From Heligmosomoides polygyrus polygyrus (taxonomy: Eukaryota; Nematoda; Chromadorea; Rhabditida; Heligmosomidae): 64,000 nt of DNA. Made by a program: the position numbers and the translations under genes. The notes beneath the pieces were generated by a model. That model did no database searches, was not told where the DNA came from, and worked only from the letters and a program-made list of their open reading frames with translations. This document shows positions 11,357-23,042 of the stretch, in pieces. The DNA lies in contig OX377204.1 in the NCBI GenBank assembly GCA_947396885.1, positions 18,235,706 to 18,299,705 of the forward strand, given 5' to 3'. How positions within the stretch are numbered: position 1 is the first letter of the stretch; each line of letters opens with the position of its first letter.

Positions 11357-13860
11357 CTTTACTTCGATACTTTGATGGTCCTTTTGTCGACTGGAGTTCT
11401 TCTCAGCGGGCACCACAACTCTTCCAGACCGCTCGATCTCTGGCTGCTTGCATCCAGTGAGGCAGACTCCGTTCTCTGAAAGACTTTAGAATGAGGCTGC
11501 CCATCGCGTTGGCGGTCATCCCAGTGGTCTTTGATGGTCTCTCGGGAGCCATTCTGTGACACAGAGACTTCTTCATGTACTGCAGCGGGTCTGCTAATTG
11601 TCTCCCTAGCTCCGAGCTTCGTAGGCCTTCTTGCCATTGCTGACGAAGGCTTGTCCTCAGAAGACATCTCTCCAGTGCACGATGCGTAGTTTGTAACATT
11701 GAGCTCGTTCAGCATTTCCTCGACTTCTGCCGTGCTGGTGGAGATGAGAACAATATCGTCGGCGAAGCGAATGTTGCTGATCCGTTTACCGTCGACAAGG
11801 TAGCCTTTATCGTCCCAGTTCAAGTCCTTCATGGCATCCTGGAGTGCCGCTGTGATTAGCTCAGGAGAAATCGTGTCTTTCTGCCGTACTCCTTTCCCGA
11901 TAGGAACTTAAGCTTTCGATCGAACAGCTGGATGGTGGTCGATATATTCGAGAAGCATTCGTTGAGAAGTCGGATGTAGGGCGATGGCATACCAGCATGC
12001 ACAAGCGCGTTAAGAATGGCGTTGATTTCCACAGAGTCGAACACTTTTCGATAATCCACGAAGACAAGGACAATTGGGATGTGGTATTGGTGGCTCCTTT
12101 CGATGAATTGTGGGACAGTCTGAATATGGTCCATGCAGGAGAAATCCTTGCGAAATCCTGCTTGCTCCACTGGCTGGTACTCATCCAAGCAACGCTCCAT
12201 ACGATTAAGCAGTGTCTTGGTGAAGATTTTGTACACAACGAAGAGACTGATGTGTCGATTGTTGTTGATATCCTTCTGCTGACCTTTGTTAAAGATTAGA
12301 ACTGTTTCCGAATCCTTACATGAGTCCGGAATCCTACCAAGTCGAAGGTAGTGGTTGAACTGCTTGGCAAGAAGTGAGCAGAGGGCACTGCCACCCACAC
12401 GAAGGAAGTCAGCAGAAATGCCGTCCGGTCCGGAAGTAGTGCCTGGCTTCATCCTTCTGATGGCATGAGCAACTTCTGATTCCAGAATGGGAGGTACTTC
12501 CTCAGCTGGTGGCATCAAGCGTTTCGGGACGGTGCTGGAAGAACGAAACAGATCTGTGTAGAATTCTTGAACGATGGCCTCCATCGCTCTTCGAGACCTT
12601 TGCGTTGTTCCATCCTTATCCAAAGGGGCTGACATTATTGCCTTCTTGTCGCAGAGATCTCGTTTGCAGCGCTTTATGCTTGGACCTTTCCCCAGATGCT
12701 TCTAACAGCTTCAGTCTTTCGTAGGCTTGAATGGCTTTACAACAATTTGCTAGGCCTTCGTGATGATGACTATTTCCAGAAGGGAAGCATTAGGATTCAG
12801 TTTGACAGCTCTCCTTTGCTCCAAGAGTTTAATCGCATGTGCGTTGAGTCTTGAATCAGGCGGTGATGTGGCTTGGCAAGAGATGCTAGCACATTTCAGC
12901 AGTCCTTTGGAGAGAAGGTCGTAGTCTTCCGATGGATCTTCAAGAAGATTCAAATCATACGACTTTGTTGCATATTCCAACTCCTCAGACTTTAATGGGG
13001 ATCCTCACCGGTGCCGTTTTATGAGTTTCACGCTTGAACATCCTCTTTCTGAGAGTCAGCTTCGCACGGACAAGACGGTGATCCGAGCCGGTGTCAAATG
13101 ATGGCAGCACGGAGACGAAGAACAGACTCCTGCGTCTGTTTGTAAGAACATGGTCAATCTCCGAACGTGTTTCTCCATATGGGCTTTCCCAGGTCCATCG
13201 CCGGTTTGAAGGCTTCCTAAACATAGAATTTCCATGGTAGAGGCGGCACGCGTATAGGAAGTCTATCAGGCGCTCTCCGTTTTCGTTCCTTGAGGAAGTT
13301 CCATGTGGTCCTAGCCTCCATTCGCCGTGATCATTCGTACCGACGGTAGCTTTAAAGTCCCCAACGACAACTTTGTAGTAGTTCTTCACGTCGTTTGACA
13401 GTCCTTTCGAATAGCTTATAGAATTCCTCCTCTTCTTCGTCTGTGGCCGCAGATGTTGGAACGTATCCACTTATGATGGAGATGGTTTCTTGATCTTTGG
13501 TTTCCAGACGAAGAACAGCTACTCGCGGACTAATGACCTTGTCAGAGTCTACTAGGTGGTGCACTGTCGAATTGGCGAAAAATCCAACTCCGCCAATATT
13601 CTTTTTGTCCAGCTTTGCTCCGATAATGAGAAGCTCGTTGTGGCCGGTCCTCCTTAAGGTTTCCGTTCTGCCTTTCGTTTTCTGCTGGGCGATAACGTCG
13701 TGTTTGATGTTGTGCCTTCTGTAAAGCAGTGTCCGAAGATCTTGTTCAGATGCGATCGTACGACAGTTATAAGTAAAGAGATTAGGCAGTTTTGTGTAGT
13801 GGGGGAGGCGGTGCCCGGCAGTCCGATGCGACAAAGCATCGTGTACCTGTGGCCATTTGT
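11357..13860 (-). pseudogene. RTE-family LINE, copy A (endonuclease plus reverse transcriptase), decayed
   Basis: Non-LTR retrotransposon of the RTE type. On the minus strand the endonuclease comes first (about 13834-12985): FTYNCRT, SIISGYVPTSAA, VVVGDFKATVG, SEIDHVLTNRR and TGSDHRLVRAKL. Then comes reverse transcriptase (about 12635-11700): KPGTTSGPDGISADFL, VDYRKVFDSVE and ISNIRFADDIVLIS (FADD box). The endonuclease glutamate position reads QQKTKG where families have QETKG. The conserved GDFN Asn is Lys. Both changes predict loss of nicking. Several frameshifts split the frame. Compared with the copy at 28.9-30.6 kb, two segments of about 320 and 50 bp are missing near 11690 and 11565. Dead element. 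Confidence 0.85.
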
Positions 13861-14867
13861 GCCGTTAGCCATCACTAATCGTAAGTGATGTTCACCCCTT
13901 CACCGCGATGAGGTGGCACATAGAATATTACAAATTTATTGAAACAAATGCAACAGTTCAGTCCAGCTATTAATCTCATCAATTGTCGATTACACTTCGC
14001 TGTCTTCAACTAAAGGAGATGCTTTTAACGAAGAATTCACGAAGATTGTCGGGAAGAAGCTGGGATCCCAAATCCGACGACGTCTACGCTTCTGAAACAA
14101 TTTTACGAAGAATTTCTCATCGATCAATGCGTGTGGCTTTCATCCGGAGCATGTTAGGGGCGAGGCGGGTAAACTAGGAGTTCCTGGTTGAATTCCTCGA
14201 TTGTTTGCTGTTCCATGACTGAGATATACGGCATTGCGTCCGTGTGGAAATTTCCCCGCCGCTGGTTCGGGCTCCTGGCATCACAGTGTTTATTCTACAA
14301 GGTGTCAGCTGCTGCGCCTTCAGGTTAGGAGTAACATTTTGATCAGGTTCTACAAGCCCAATGCACAAAAGGTCCTTCGTGCTTCACAAACGAGGTGCAG
14401 AGCTTCTTTTTCTAGTGCAACGCATTGTTCGTGTTCTCATCATGTTCTTAGCAACTATTCCTGACAAATTTGTCTTCGTGCCAGTATAAAGACAAGTCCA
14501 TTCTGGTGGCGTTTTCCGTTGCAATTTCACATAGAGAGCTTTGGTTGATCGTGGCAGATCTTTTTTCAGGAAGTGCAAAAATCCTGCACCAAAGGGGACT
14601 CGATCCGTAAACCACCTCGTCTCACCACGCCGCCCCTGTACTCCCTGTGCCATCACTGCTCGACCGGCAGCGTAGTTTCAACCCTAATTGAGCTCGCTCT
14701 CCTGTGACTGGCCCACTCTGCGTGGACCTAGAGGGCAAAGACGCCTGGTACGAAAATGATCCATAACATATATTTGGAATCAGCGTTCAAAGTCGCATCG
14801 AATGATGTACGTCTCATCTCAAAGTCCCATGGTCACCTAGTATCCTTCCCCTGTAAGGTTAAGGATA
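13861..14867. other. no gene recognised; possible SINE-like patch
   Basis: Minus-strand sequence near 14655-14570 has a TGGCACAGGGAGTACAGG block followed about 30 bp later by GGATCGAGTCCC. This weakly resembles tRNA-type A and B boxes, as in a tRNA-derived SINE. Nothing else is supported. Confidence 0.3.
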
Positions 14868-15115
14868 CTTTAAGCAAATAGCCACCCGTAGGTCATATAT
14901 AGCTTAAAGAGCCCTATATGTACTAGTAGGAGTAGTCGACCTGCTCGAATTTTCCCCCATCTTAGCCTAGTCAATAACCACTTATAATGGTTCCGTAAAG
15001 TTTTTTCAATATTCATGTTTTGCTGGCTTGAGCAACTTGCACACTCGCAAAAAGATCCGCAAACGACTGACAAAAAGCCCTACAAGCAAGCAGTCGAGAG
15101 GACCTTTCTTTGTAA
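14868..15115 (+). repeat. diverged inverted repeat, left copy
   Basis: Matches 19225-19460 in reverse complement, with blocks TTTTTTCAATATTCATGTTT and CTCGCAAAAAGATCCGCAAA nearly identical. One frame is conserved in both copies: FFQYSCF, then GLSN and HTRKKIRKRLTK. The repeat may therefore carry a fragment of a coding exon. Confidence 0.6.
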
Positions 15116-16700
15116 TTTCCTAGGCGGAACAGCGGTTGGTGTTTGTCTCGTTTTTCGAATTGCCCTCTCCTGCTAGGAGGTATAAGCAGTTTTAGCTCAA
15201 ATAACTTTCGAACACGTTCACAACGACGTAGCCAGGTGAATTTTTACTAAATCTGCGTCATATGATTTCGTTCTGCAAAAAATAGGTAATGGCTAAGAAT
15301 ACCTGTACCATGAATCTCTATACGGTTAAACTTCTTGGATTTTAGCAAATTATATGAAGCTCAGAATAAAGCATTCAACATTCTTAGCGAAGTTGATTGT
15401 ACTCCACACACCCCGCAATGTATTTAGCAAGAAACAGTGACCGATATACAAAAGGCTAGTCGCCCTATCGGTATTTTGATGCTTGAATTTTCTCGAAACT
15501 CTCAACCAAATTTTTCCTAGCGGCTGTTATGAAGTTTCTAAGCGCAATCTAAAGGGCAAAGAAACACAAAACCAGCACTAAATGCGAAGATAACCGTTTC
15601 CACTTTTACCTGCGCAAAAAGGCAGTATAGGTTTTATAAGAACAGCATAGGAATAAACTCTCTTTGCATTCCTCATTGCCAATGAAGAAGGGTCTCCCAA
15701 ATTCATAAGGAATATAGCAATGCCCTTACCATTAGTCAAATCAATGAAGAAACTGTTGATAGGGGAAACAGTGAACAGTTGCTCATGTTATGTTTCTAGC
15801 ACGTCAAAAAGGTCACCAGTAGATTCCCTTTAACGCGATACAAAAACCTAGCCTAACCAAAAAGCAGCTGTGACTAGAAGTATATTACCTCGCTATTGAA
15901 AGGGACGAAGCCTAACTTCTTACAAGAAGGATAGGTACTTAATCGTGCGACAAACTAAGAAGTGAAAGTGCGGTCTGACGGAGTCGTAGTGGTTTCTTCT
16001 GCGGGAACGCTTGCGGAAACCGAAGAATTTATTGCCGGTACGACGAGAAGAATTATTAACCTTTCTAAGTTCCGCTCTTTTATAGAGGGCCTCAACACTA
16101 CACTTCTATTACACATTACGAGGTAAACAGTGCTAGCTCGCGGTAGGTTTCATTCCTGCCTATAGCGGTAACAATACAATAAAGGTCTAACATCAGTGAG
16201 ACATTAGCGAGTAAGAAGTGAAAATACAGTACGACGGTCATCTTGGGAAAAAAATTCAGCATAAAGGCTTCATGAACAACAGCGAGAGAAACTGAAAAAA
16301 GGTTAACAAGAGTGGTTATAAACAGCTTCTCCACAACCTTTTAAACCTCCTTGAAAGATCTTTCGATGAAAAAGTTGACAGAGGAGTGAAAACTCTAAGG
16401 TGATGCTACTGGAAACGCAGCTTGAACCTTAGTTTGATGAGAGAACACTGAAAGAAACAAAATAGGACTGAACCTTCCCACTTCGGGAAAAGGGCCTTCG
16501 TATAGTTGTAATATGAGAGGACAGCGATTGGAAGGCAGTCAGCAGGTTGTGTGTCGTTGAGATGGTCTGGCTGACGGAGTTGAATTCCAGGCTGCGGTGA
16601 ATTAAAATAGAAATACTGTCTAGCTCGTACAGGGAAGCCCACAATATAAAAATGACAACCGTTAAGGAGAGTAAACTTTATTTAAATATAAAGAATAGCA
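15116..16700. other. no gene recognised
   Basis: Mostly non-coding. Overlapping minus-strand open frames at 16640-16410 could hold a further exon of the coiled-coil gene that follows, for example with acceptor CACCGCAG near 16605. I cannot choose a frame that fits the phases. Confidence 0.3.
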
Positions 16701-16709
16701 GCAGCAAAC

Positions 16710-17005
16710 CTCTATCTCCTTTTTGGTCATGTCTTCCTTTGTGTCCCTAACATCCTCCAAACTCCGTCGGAGTTCTCCTTTGCACTCTGTCAGTGCAGTT
16801 TTTAGGGTCGATATCTCCAATGAAAGCGTTCTATTTTGAGATCTGGCCTTTATCATCATCTTGGCACTGGATGTTTTTCTTTAATTCGCTGGAAATCAAG
16901 TATTTTGGACAGCTAAGCTCTTGTTTACCTTGCCGAGTTTAACTTCCAACGTTGAAGTCGATCGACTTCAGCCCTCAGAGTGATGGTCTGGTCTTTGTCT
17001 ACCAA
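16710..17005 (-). CDS. two exons of an unrecognised coiled-coil protein gene
   Basis: Partial host gene. Exon at 17005-16929 (77 nt), with acceptor CATTTTAG and donor AAG/GTAAAC, encodes LVDKDQTITLRAEVDRLQRW and a short tail. Exon at 16866-16710 (157 nt), with acceptor CATCCAG, encodes KARSQNRTLSLEISTLKTAL, then ECKGELRRSLEDVRDTKEDM and KKEIE before a possible donor GTTTGC. The phases join in frame as ...NSA-S-AKMM.... Heptad spacing of Leu, Ile and Val with many charged residues predicts a coiled coil. No family can be named. The first and last exons are not identified. Without the donor, the frame runs on to a stop at 16662. Confidence 0.5.
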
Positions 17006-17094
17006 CTAAAATGTTCAGTTTTAGAAAAGAACGTGAGACGTTTGACTGCGACACAAGTCAAAGAAAAATTACAGGACAGTCAGAAAATTTCGAA

Positions 17095-17310
17095 CTATGT
17101 TACTGCGCCTTATGAGCTCCAAAACAAGTTACTTGCGACTTATCCCTCGCGGATAACTAACTTGCAAGGTTGCACCCAGAAATTTTAAAATTGCACGAAC
17201 TAACTGCAGTGCCAGTCTGCAAAAAGCTTTCGTGCCAGCTATTGTTTCGCGCCTAATTGGTTTGAAACATTACGCACGCGTCCTCATTGACAGCGCGTGA
17301 AGGACCGTAC
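17095..17310. repeat. diverged inverted repeat with 19.71-19.93 kb
   Basis: CTTATCCCTCGCGG, GCTTTCGTGCCAGCTA and ACGCACGCGTCCTCA blocks recur in the same order, in reverse complement, at 19925-19710. One frame stays similar in both copies (VPAIVSRLIGLKHYARVL here; VPANVSRLISMKHHARVL there), so the repeat may derive from a coding exon. Confidence 0.55.
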
Positions 17311-17355
17311 GCGCGCGTGCGGTCATGCGGTATATCTGTCCAAACCGGAGCGGCC

Positions 17356-17556
17356 TCATTCCTCCGACGGTGCTCTGCCGAGTCGGATAGTGCTGCCCTT
17401 CCTTCTGCCGTTTTCCTTGTTTCCTCTCCTCATTCCTTTTGGATCTTGCAATGCTTCTTCAAGAGCTCTAGCCCTCTGTTTTTCAGAAGAAGTCAGGGGT
17501 TGATCCTTCCGAAGTAATTTGAGGATTAGAAGTAGCTCCCATGTTGTACGGTTCAT
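17356..17556 (-). CDS. possible exon, charged protein
   Basis: Open minus-strand frame beginning MNRTTWELLLILKLLRKDQP and containing SSEKQRARALEEALQDPKGM. Its composition is unlike the antisense frames and looks coding, and it lies upstream of the coiled-coil exons on the same strand. I see no convincing donor at its end, so it could be a terminal exon or chance. No homology recognised. Confidence 0.3.
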   Translation of the reverse strand: MNRTTWELLLILKLLRKDQPLTSSEKQRARALEEALQDPKGMRRGNKENGRRKGSTIRLGRAPSEE

Positions 17557-18228
17557 AATACGTTTGCTCTCATGCAGAAAAGCATATCAATTCAACTATC
17601 AGTGCCGGAGTGAGATCGAGTGAACTATACAGCGTGGTGAGTACGTATACATAACTAGTTATAAAAGAATTAATAGAAATGAAAGTATAGATTCTAGTTG
17701 TTTTGCCAATTTCTAATTTTGTCATCGGAACCTTCTATCAGTGTTGTAGTCATTCCAATGTGAATGAAGAGTTTAAGCAAGTCAAGAGAGGGTTGCATAC
17801 TTACGGTCTTTTATAACAGAGAACCAGAGAACCAGAGAACCCAAAACATGCTGACCCCCCCCCCCCCCAAAAAAAAATAATTGAAATGAAAGCCCTCCTC
17901 CCCGACCCTATTTGTGCCCTTGTTTTTCTTTAAAAATGTAAAATATGGACCATTGAAGGCATAAGTTTAGCGAAATATCATTAGAATAAGTACGACTTTG
18001 AATAGAAAGGAAATGTTTCCGAGAAAAGTAAAGAAGGCGCTAGTTTGGAAAGGTTTAGTCCCATGTTTATTCCACATCCAACTGCTTTATGGGATCCATT
18101 CTAGCGGGAGGAGGGAGGCTCACCGTGAATGCGTGTAGTGAAGGCGTTATTCTCTGGAACAGAACTGCTCACATTCCGCCCGCTTCTCGCCTGTCAGCGG
18201 AGAACTTTGCTGTTGGAAGTGTTTTCAG
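17557..18228. other. no gene recognised; homopolymer tract
   Basis: Contains a run of about 14 C followed by A-rich sequence near 17857-17880. No supported gene. Confidence 0.4.
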
Positions 18229-18330
18229 TCATTGATTTCTAGAATGGTCCTTCTCGTAGTTAGTGAAATGTCGGTCCGGTTCAGCCTTTTTGAAGGGAGC
18301 TTTAGGCGGATTATCAAAAGGTGGCGTCTG
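18229..18330 (-). CDS. possible terminal exon
   Basis: After an AG at 18332-18331 the minus strand reads QTPPFDNPPKAPFKKAEPDR, then HFTNYEKDHSRNQ and a stop at 18229. The acceptor context (CAAGTAG) is weak, but the peptide reads like a real C-terminus. Unrecognised; no upstream exon found. Confidence 0.25.
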   Translation of the reverse strand, partial: QTPPFDNPPKAPFKKAEPDRHFTNYEKDHSRNQ

Positions 18331-18339
18331 CTACTTGTT

Positions 18340-19220
18340 GCTGATCTGCTAGTGAGATTGTCTAGCCGGGGAACATTTTTTCGTCATCATTGTCTGGCAC
18401 TTTATACAACTACAATCGCCTGATGTACACGATAATACATCTTTAGTCTCGTCTAACAGTAAAGGCTATCAGACGTCAGGTTATTGTTATCTTCCATCTG
18501 CTTGGATTAGACCGTTGCTATCAGAAACAAACGTTTAAAAAATGGAAATGAAGGTTTATGGTAGAGATTAATGAAATTTTGAGGTGTGACAGCCTTCTAC
18601 TGTAAGAGGGAGAAACTTGTTATATTGCAGTGCAAGTCGAAAAAGGTGCTATTTGAGGATAAGGAGAGAATGTTAGCCGGGCAAGATGTAACCTCACCTT
18701 CACTCTAGGCTTTCACCACGCGGTATTATTCAGTAGAAAGCAAAGGCCGAGATTTATTTATAGCAAAATTTTGCCGTCGGAAATTGCTATGCTATCACTT
18801 ATTCTATCATCGTTTATAAAATTTTCATAAAAGGTCAAGGACAAGGGTCCATGTGAACGAATACATTTATAGTGCGGTAGCGACTGCGTCACATGGAGCT
18901 TTGCTCTTTACCTTTGGCGAAAATTTATAAAAAAAACTCTAGGTTCCGCCGACTCGTTAAACGGCGCTACTCGCGCGCCGTTGTCTGAACTGTTACGGCT
19001 AGCAACTTCGCTCTATCTCGCTAGGATCATCTCCATTATTAAGCCTCACATTGTGGCGTAATTTGTCCTATTCCTCCATACTCCTTGACTATTCCGCTGC
19101 TGCTCAGTGCTCACTGCTTATTCTTGCTTTATTTGGTCTCCTAGTTTTCTTTGTTATCAACATCATTGCTGCCTTGCGAAGTCTCAGTATTGTTCTCGTC
19201 CTCTCAGGCCTCGCCTCACA
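18340..19220. other. no gene recognised
   Basis: No supported coding frame or named repeat. Confidence 0.35.
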
Positions 19221-19224
19221 CGTA

Positions 19225-19460
19225 TGATTCACTTCTTGCTTGTAAAGCTTTTTTGTGAGTCGTTTGCGGATCTTTTTGCGAGTGTGCGAGTTGCTCAACC
19301 CAATAAAACATGAATATTGAAAAAAAGTTTCCGGAACAAGTGCGTTTTGATTAGGCTTGTATGAGGGAACATCCAAGCGGGTCGACTACTGTTACATATA
19401 GGACCCTTCAAGCTAAACATGACTTTCGGATGTCTTTTAGCTTAAAGATTCCTTAATCTA
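19225..19460 (-). repeat. diverged inverted repeat, right copy
   Basis: Reverse-complement partner of 14868-15115. The minus-strand frame again reads FFQYSCF, GLSN, HTRKKIRKRLTK. The two copies are 4.1 kb apart in opposite orientation. Confidence 0.6.
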
Positions 19461-19709
19461 AGTTACATACATTGCCTGGTGCTGATACGTAAGTTGCATG
19501 CGAGTTTAGATCTAAACTAGATTTATACTAACAGGAGGTTATATATGAATTAAGAGGTCTTCGTGTAACTTATATGCGACATCGCGTGCTTGCTTGCAGC
19601 AGCTTACGAATGACTAGTTTGAGGCAATCTATTACCTGCATGTAGCTTGCAAATAACTTGTTCAACATTTTCTGAGCAGAAGCAAAAACTGATACACATT
19701 GCGAAGAAC

Positions 19710-19925
19710 ATACGACGCTTCCTGACACGCTGCGAGTGAGGACGCGTGCGTGATGTTTCATACTGATTAGGCGAGAAACATTAGCTGGCACGAAAGCTTA
19801 TTGCAATCTTGCACTGCAGGTGGTTGCGCGCAAGTTTAAAATTCCTTGGTGCAACCTTGAAAGTTAGATAACCGCGAGGGATAAGTCGTAATTAAGTTGT
19901 TTTGGAGGTCTAAAGGTGCAAGTTA
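19710..19925. repeat. partner of the 17.1-kb inverted repeat
   Basis: Reverse-complement match to 17095-17310. The minus-strand open frame continues to 19570 (VPANVSRLISMKHHARVLTR onwards) and ends near a GTAATAG donor-like site. Confidence 0.5.
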
Positions 19926-19929
19926 TTTG

Positions 19930-22350
19930 CTCAAAATTTTCTGAGCAAGAATAGAATGTGAAGAAGCTCCGAAATAGGAAGGATCGCCGCGCCACGAACT
20001 CATTTCATTGCTCCGCCAATTTTCCCGCCCGCTACGTACCGTGAAAGTGAGCGAGGGCTTTAACTCCTTCCCGCACTTTTGCAGCAATGTGGCATCTCCA
20101 TTCTTACCCCTTTCACGACACGCGCGATTTTCACCGCCTTGTGGAACAGCGCGCATTTTCCCGCGCGCTGATTATTTCTATTACTTTTTTTGTGTTATTT
20201 GTTAGATATGAAAAACAGCAACAAATAATGTTTTCCATGGACCATCTTGACCATAGCTATTAGTGGATTCATTGATTAAAATTGTACTATTAAATGTGTG
20301 ATCATTTTCCGTTAGCTATTTACATGACGGTGTCCGACGACATCGTCGGGCATTGTTCCACGCGACAAAAAAAGTGTCCTACGATATCGTCGGACAATGT
20401 CGTGAAAGGGTTGAAGCAGGGAGAGAGGCAGCGAGACGGAGCAGTAGGTCTCGACTAGAAAGAATGCAGTGTCTCTGCCGCTTGCCGCCGGCAGGATTGA
20501 GTGTGCTTGCGCGGCGCGCTTCACGAGTTTGCCGCCCGCCGCTTTGCCTCAAAAGTGTGTCTGCCTTTAAGGTCGGGAACAGCGTTTTGCGGCTCGGGAT
20601 TACTGTGTGCAATACTATGAACTGTGGACTGCTTCAGAAGGTTCAATAGTTCGTCGTCCACTTTTTCGACAGCGACAAATGATAGCGTCCTAAAAATTCC
20701 ATTAAAAAAAACTTAATTTCCTAGTCGGGAGAAGCGGTATTCAAAAATTTTTGACCAATTTTTTTTAACGGAAAATGTTTGGTCAATTTCCGTTAAACTT
20801 AAACATTGTTAAATTCCGTTGAAACATGCAGTTGGCTGCGTGTTATTATTTTAAATGAAAAAAAATCAAGAAAAATGGTTTGTGTTCCTACTTAGACAGG
20901 TCAACAACTAAACTTCAACGAACGCAATACAACATACTACAATGTAACAACAACCATTTATTAGCAAAAAATGGACAGTTTTCAGCAACAAATTAGAGCT
21001 CAAGTTAAACAGACAAGCACCCGGGGTGCCCTCAGTTTCCTAGTTCTATTCGAAACCTTTTTTGTGACAGGTCTACTAGCAAGAACAATCTCGATGCAGG
21101 CAACAAGCCGTTGAAATCTGAATGAAGAGCTCAAATAGGCTGGGAGAGCAATCACCTTGTCATACGTGGGTATCCGCTTGGCATGAAGGTACATGTGTCT
21201 CCAGATACCTCAAAAATATCCTAGTTCTGTTCATTATTCGGGTAGAAGACAACGGTGTTGCGTAAAACGTTTAATTTTTTCAAGACAAAACGTTCTATAG
21301 GGCTCTACAACAACGTGACCCACTCTGAGCCTGTTTGCTCCTAACGGACTAATAAAAAACCATTAAAAGTCCACCATTGAATGGAACGCTAACGTTCTAG
21401 GAAAGCCGCTTTCCATTTTTTTAATGCTAGCGTTTTTCGAAAATCATTCAAAGCACGTTCAGTGGTCGAAAACATCCTCTCCGTTTCGACTGTTCAAAGG
21501 GCTAACAAATGTTTTGGGGTAAACACCGCCAAGGGAGAATAGACCGATCTGACAAGGGGGTTAGATCAGTATCTTATGGCTAGTGCATTAGTTGACGTGC
21601 TTGGCGGTTCGGTGAAGAACTTTTCTAGCCCCTAAATGCACTGCTTCTAAAAATTCAAGTGCGTCATAGAAACAATGGAAAAGAGGGCGGAAATAAAAAT
21701 AGAAAAAGAATTCGCGGGTTCATAGCGGGATGGTACCCACTCAGGGATTAAACATTGTCGTGGAACACTCACATAAGCATGATTTCTGTGCTCTCTTCCT
21801 CATCGACGGAGGAGAGCTTAAAACTAGGCAAAGGAAGGAATTCCGAGATCTGGCTGATCTAACATATCCGTTTTAAGATACCTAGCCGGCGTGCAGCGGG
21901 CACCAGCCTGCTTAATACCATTTCGCTCGATGTATCTGACGTTACGGGAGCGTGTTCATAGGTCAAACCCAAACATACTTACATTGGAGTGCAATATCTC
22001 TCACCATGGAACGGATTGTTTGAGTTATTCTTGCTGATTTGAATAGTTTTCAGGAGTAGTGCTAATAGCGGAGTGAGGCTTGCAATACTAATGAAGACTA
22101 GAGGAAAAGTTTAAGCCAGGTTTTAACGAAAATACTGATCTAACTGTTAAATGTACAGCCCTGGTCGAGGCGGTTTAAAGTGAACAACGCCCTTCAGCGT
22201 AGCTGCAGAATGCCGCCTAGAACTGCGCCTGTACCCGCGGTACGTCTTGACACGCTGCACCATGACGACTCGTCCGCGGCGCAGCTCCCTCCGCGATAGG
22301 AGCAAAATGGACGAGATCGCGGTGCGGTGCCACAAGACCCTGGTTCCTGC
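19930..22350. other. mostly unidentified; two 22-bp palindromes and one possible exon
   Basis: TGTCCGACGACATCGTCGGG and the similar TGTCCTACGATATCGTCGGA occur at about 20330 and 20376, each a near-perfect palindrome. On the minus strand at 21858-21773 an exon-like segment (acceptor ATGTTAG, donor GTGAGTG) encodes ISQISEFLPLPSFKLSSVDE and then EESTEIML. No partner exon was found. The rest shows nothing I can support. Confidence 0.3.
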
Positions 22351-22579
22351 CTAACCAAGATACTATCTCAACGGTCGGAACGGCGCAAATGCTGTATACG
22401 GGCAGAACCGCCTCTATCTGGGTAGTAACAAACTGCAGGTATCTCAACCCCAATACAACTCTGCGCAGAGTTAGGGGCGACGGAAGTCGCGTGTTGGCGC
22501 CCTGTTGCTTCACGTGCTTCACAGCTGACGGGCCCGCGCGGGATGAGGGCTCGTATCGCGATTCAGCGCAGTGCACAGG

Positions 22580-22634
22580 TAGCGTAGTAGGGAAGAGCTC
22601 GGGCTCGTGAAAGAGGACTCGGGGGTTTGGATCC
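22580..22634 (+). other. tRNA-like A and B boxes in foldback arm
   Basis: TAGCGTAGTAGG at 22580-22591 matches the A-box consensus TRGCNNAGTNGG. GGTTTGGATCC at 22624-22634 matches the B-box GGTTCGANTCC with two differences, at tRNA-like spacing. The same pair is present in the inverted copy near 23740-23800 and, less well, near 25000. This suggests that a tRNA-derived SINE was absorbed into the element. It is not a functional tRNA gene. Confidence 0.45.
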
Positions 22635-22750
22635 CGCAGACTGCGTTTGTTTTGCACATTTGCAAAATCCATATTTATCATGTAGGTAATCCCACCTAGA
22701 GGTATTATAGTGTGTTATAGAGCATGTTTACATATTACATACCACTCGTG

Positions 22751-23042
22751 CCGTTAACAAGGGTGGTCCAGGCAGGGTCACCGATTTCGCCCAAACTTCG
22801 CCTATGGGGGTTATTTGGGGTGCTGATCACGAATCTGATATCCGTTCTTCACGATTCGGCTGGATAATATAGATGCAGGAGCGCACAGGATTACATTCTT
22901 AAAGTTTCTGCCGGTGACGGCAGATAGAGACAGAATCGTGAAAAACGGATGACAGATTCGTGATCAGCACTCCAAATAACCCCCCCCCTAGACGATGTTT
23001 CAGCGAAATCAGTGGTCCTGCCTGGACCACCCTTGTTAACGG
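22751..23042. repeat. nested inverted repeat inside foldback element 1
   Basis: The ends CCGTTAACAAGGGTGGTCCA (left) and its reverse complement (right) bracket about 290 bp. Copies of the internal TGCTGATCACGAATCTGA block lie in both arms and again at 23.09, 25.33 and 25.46 kb. Confidence 0.65.

Noticed and set aside
11997..12299. 100-codon plus-strand frame
   Set aside because: Antisense to the RTE reverse transcriptase.
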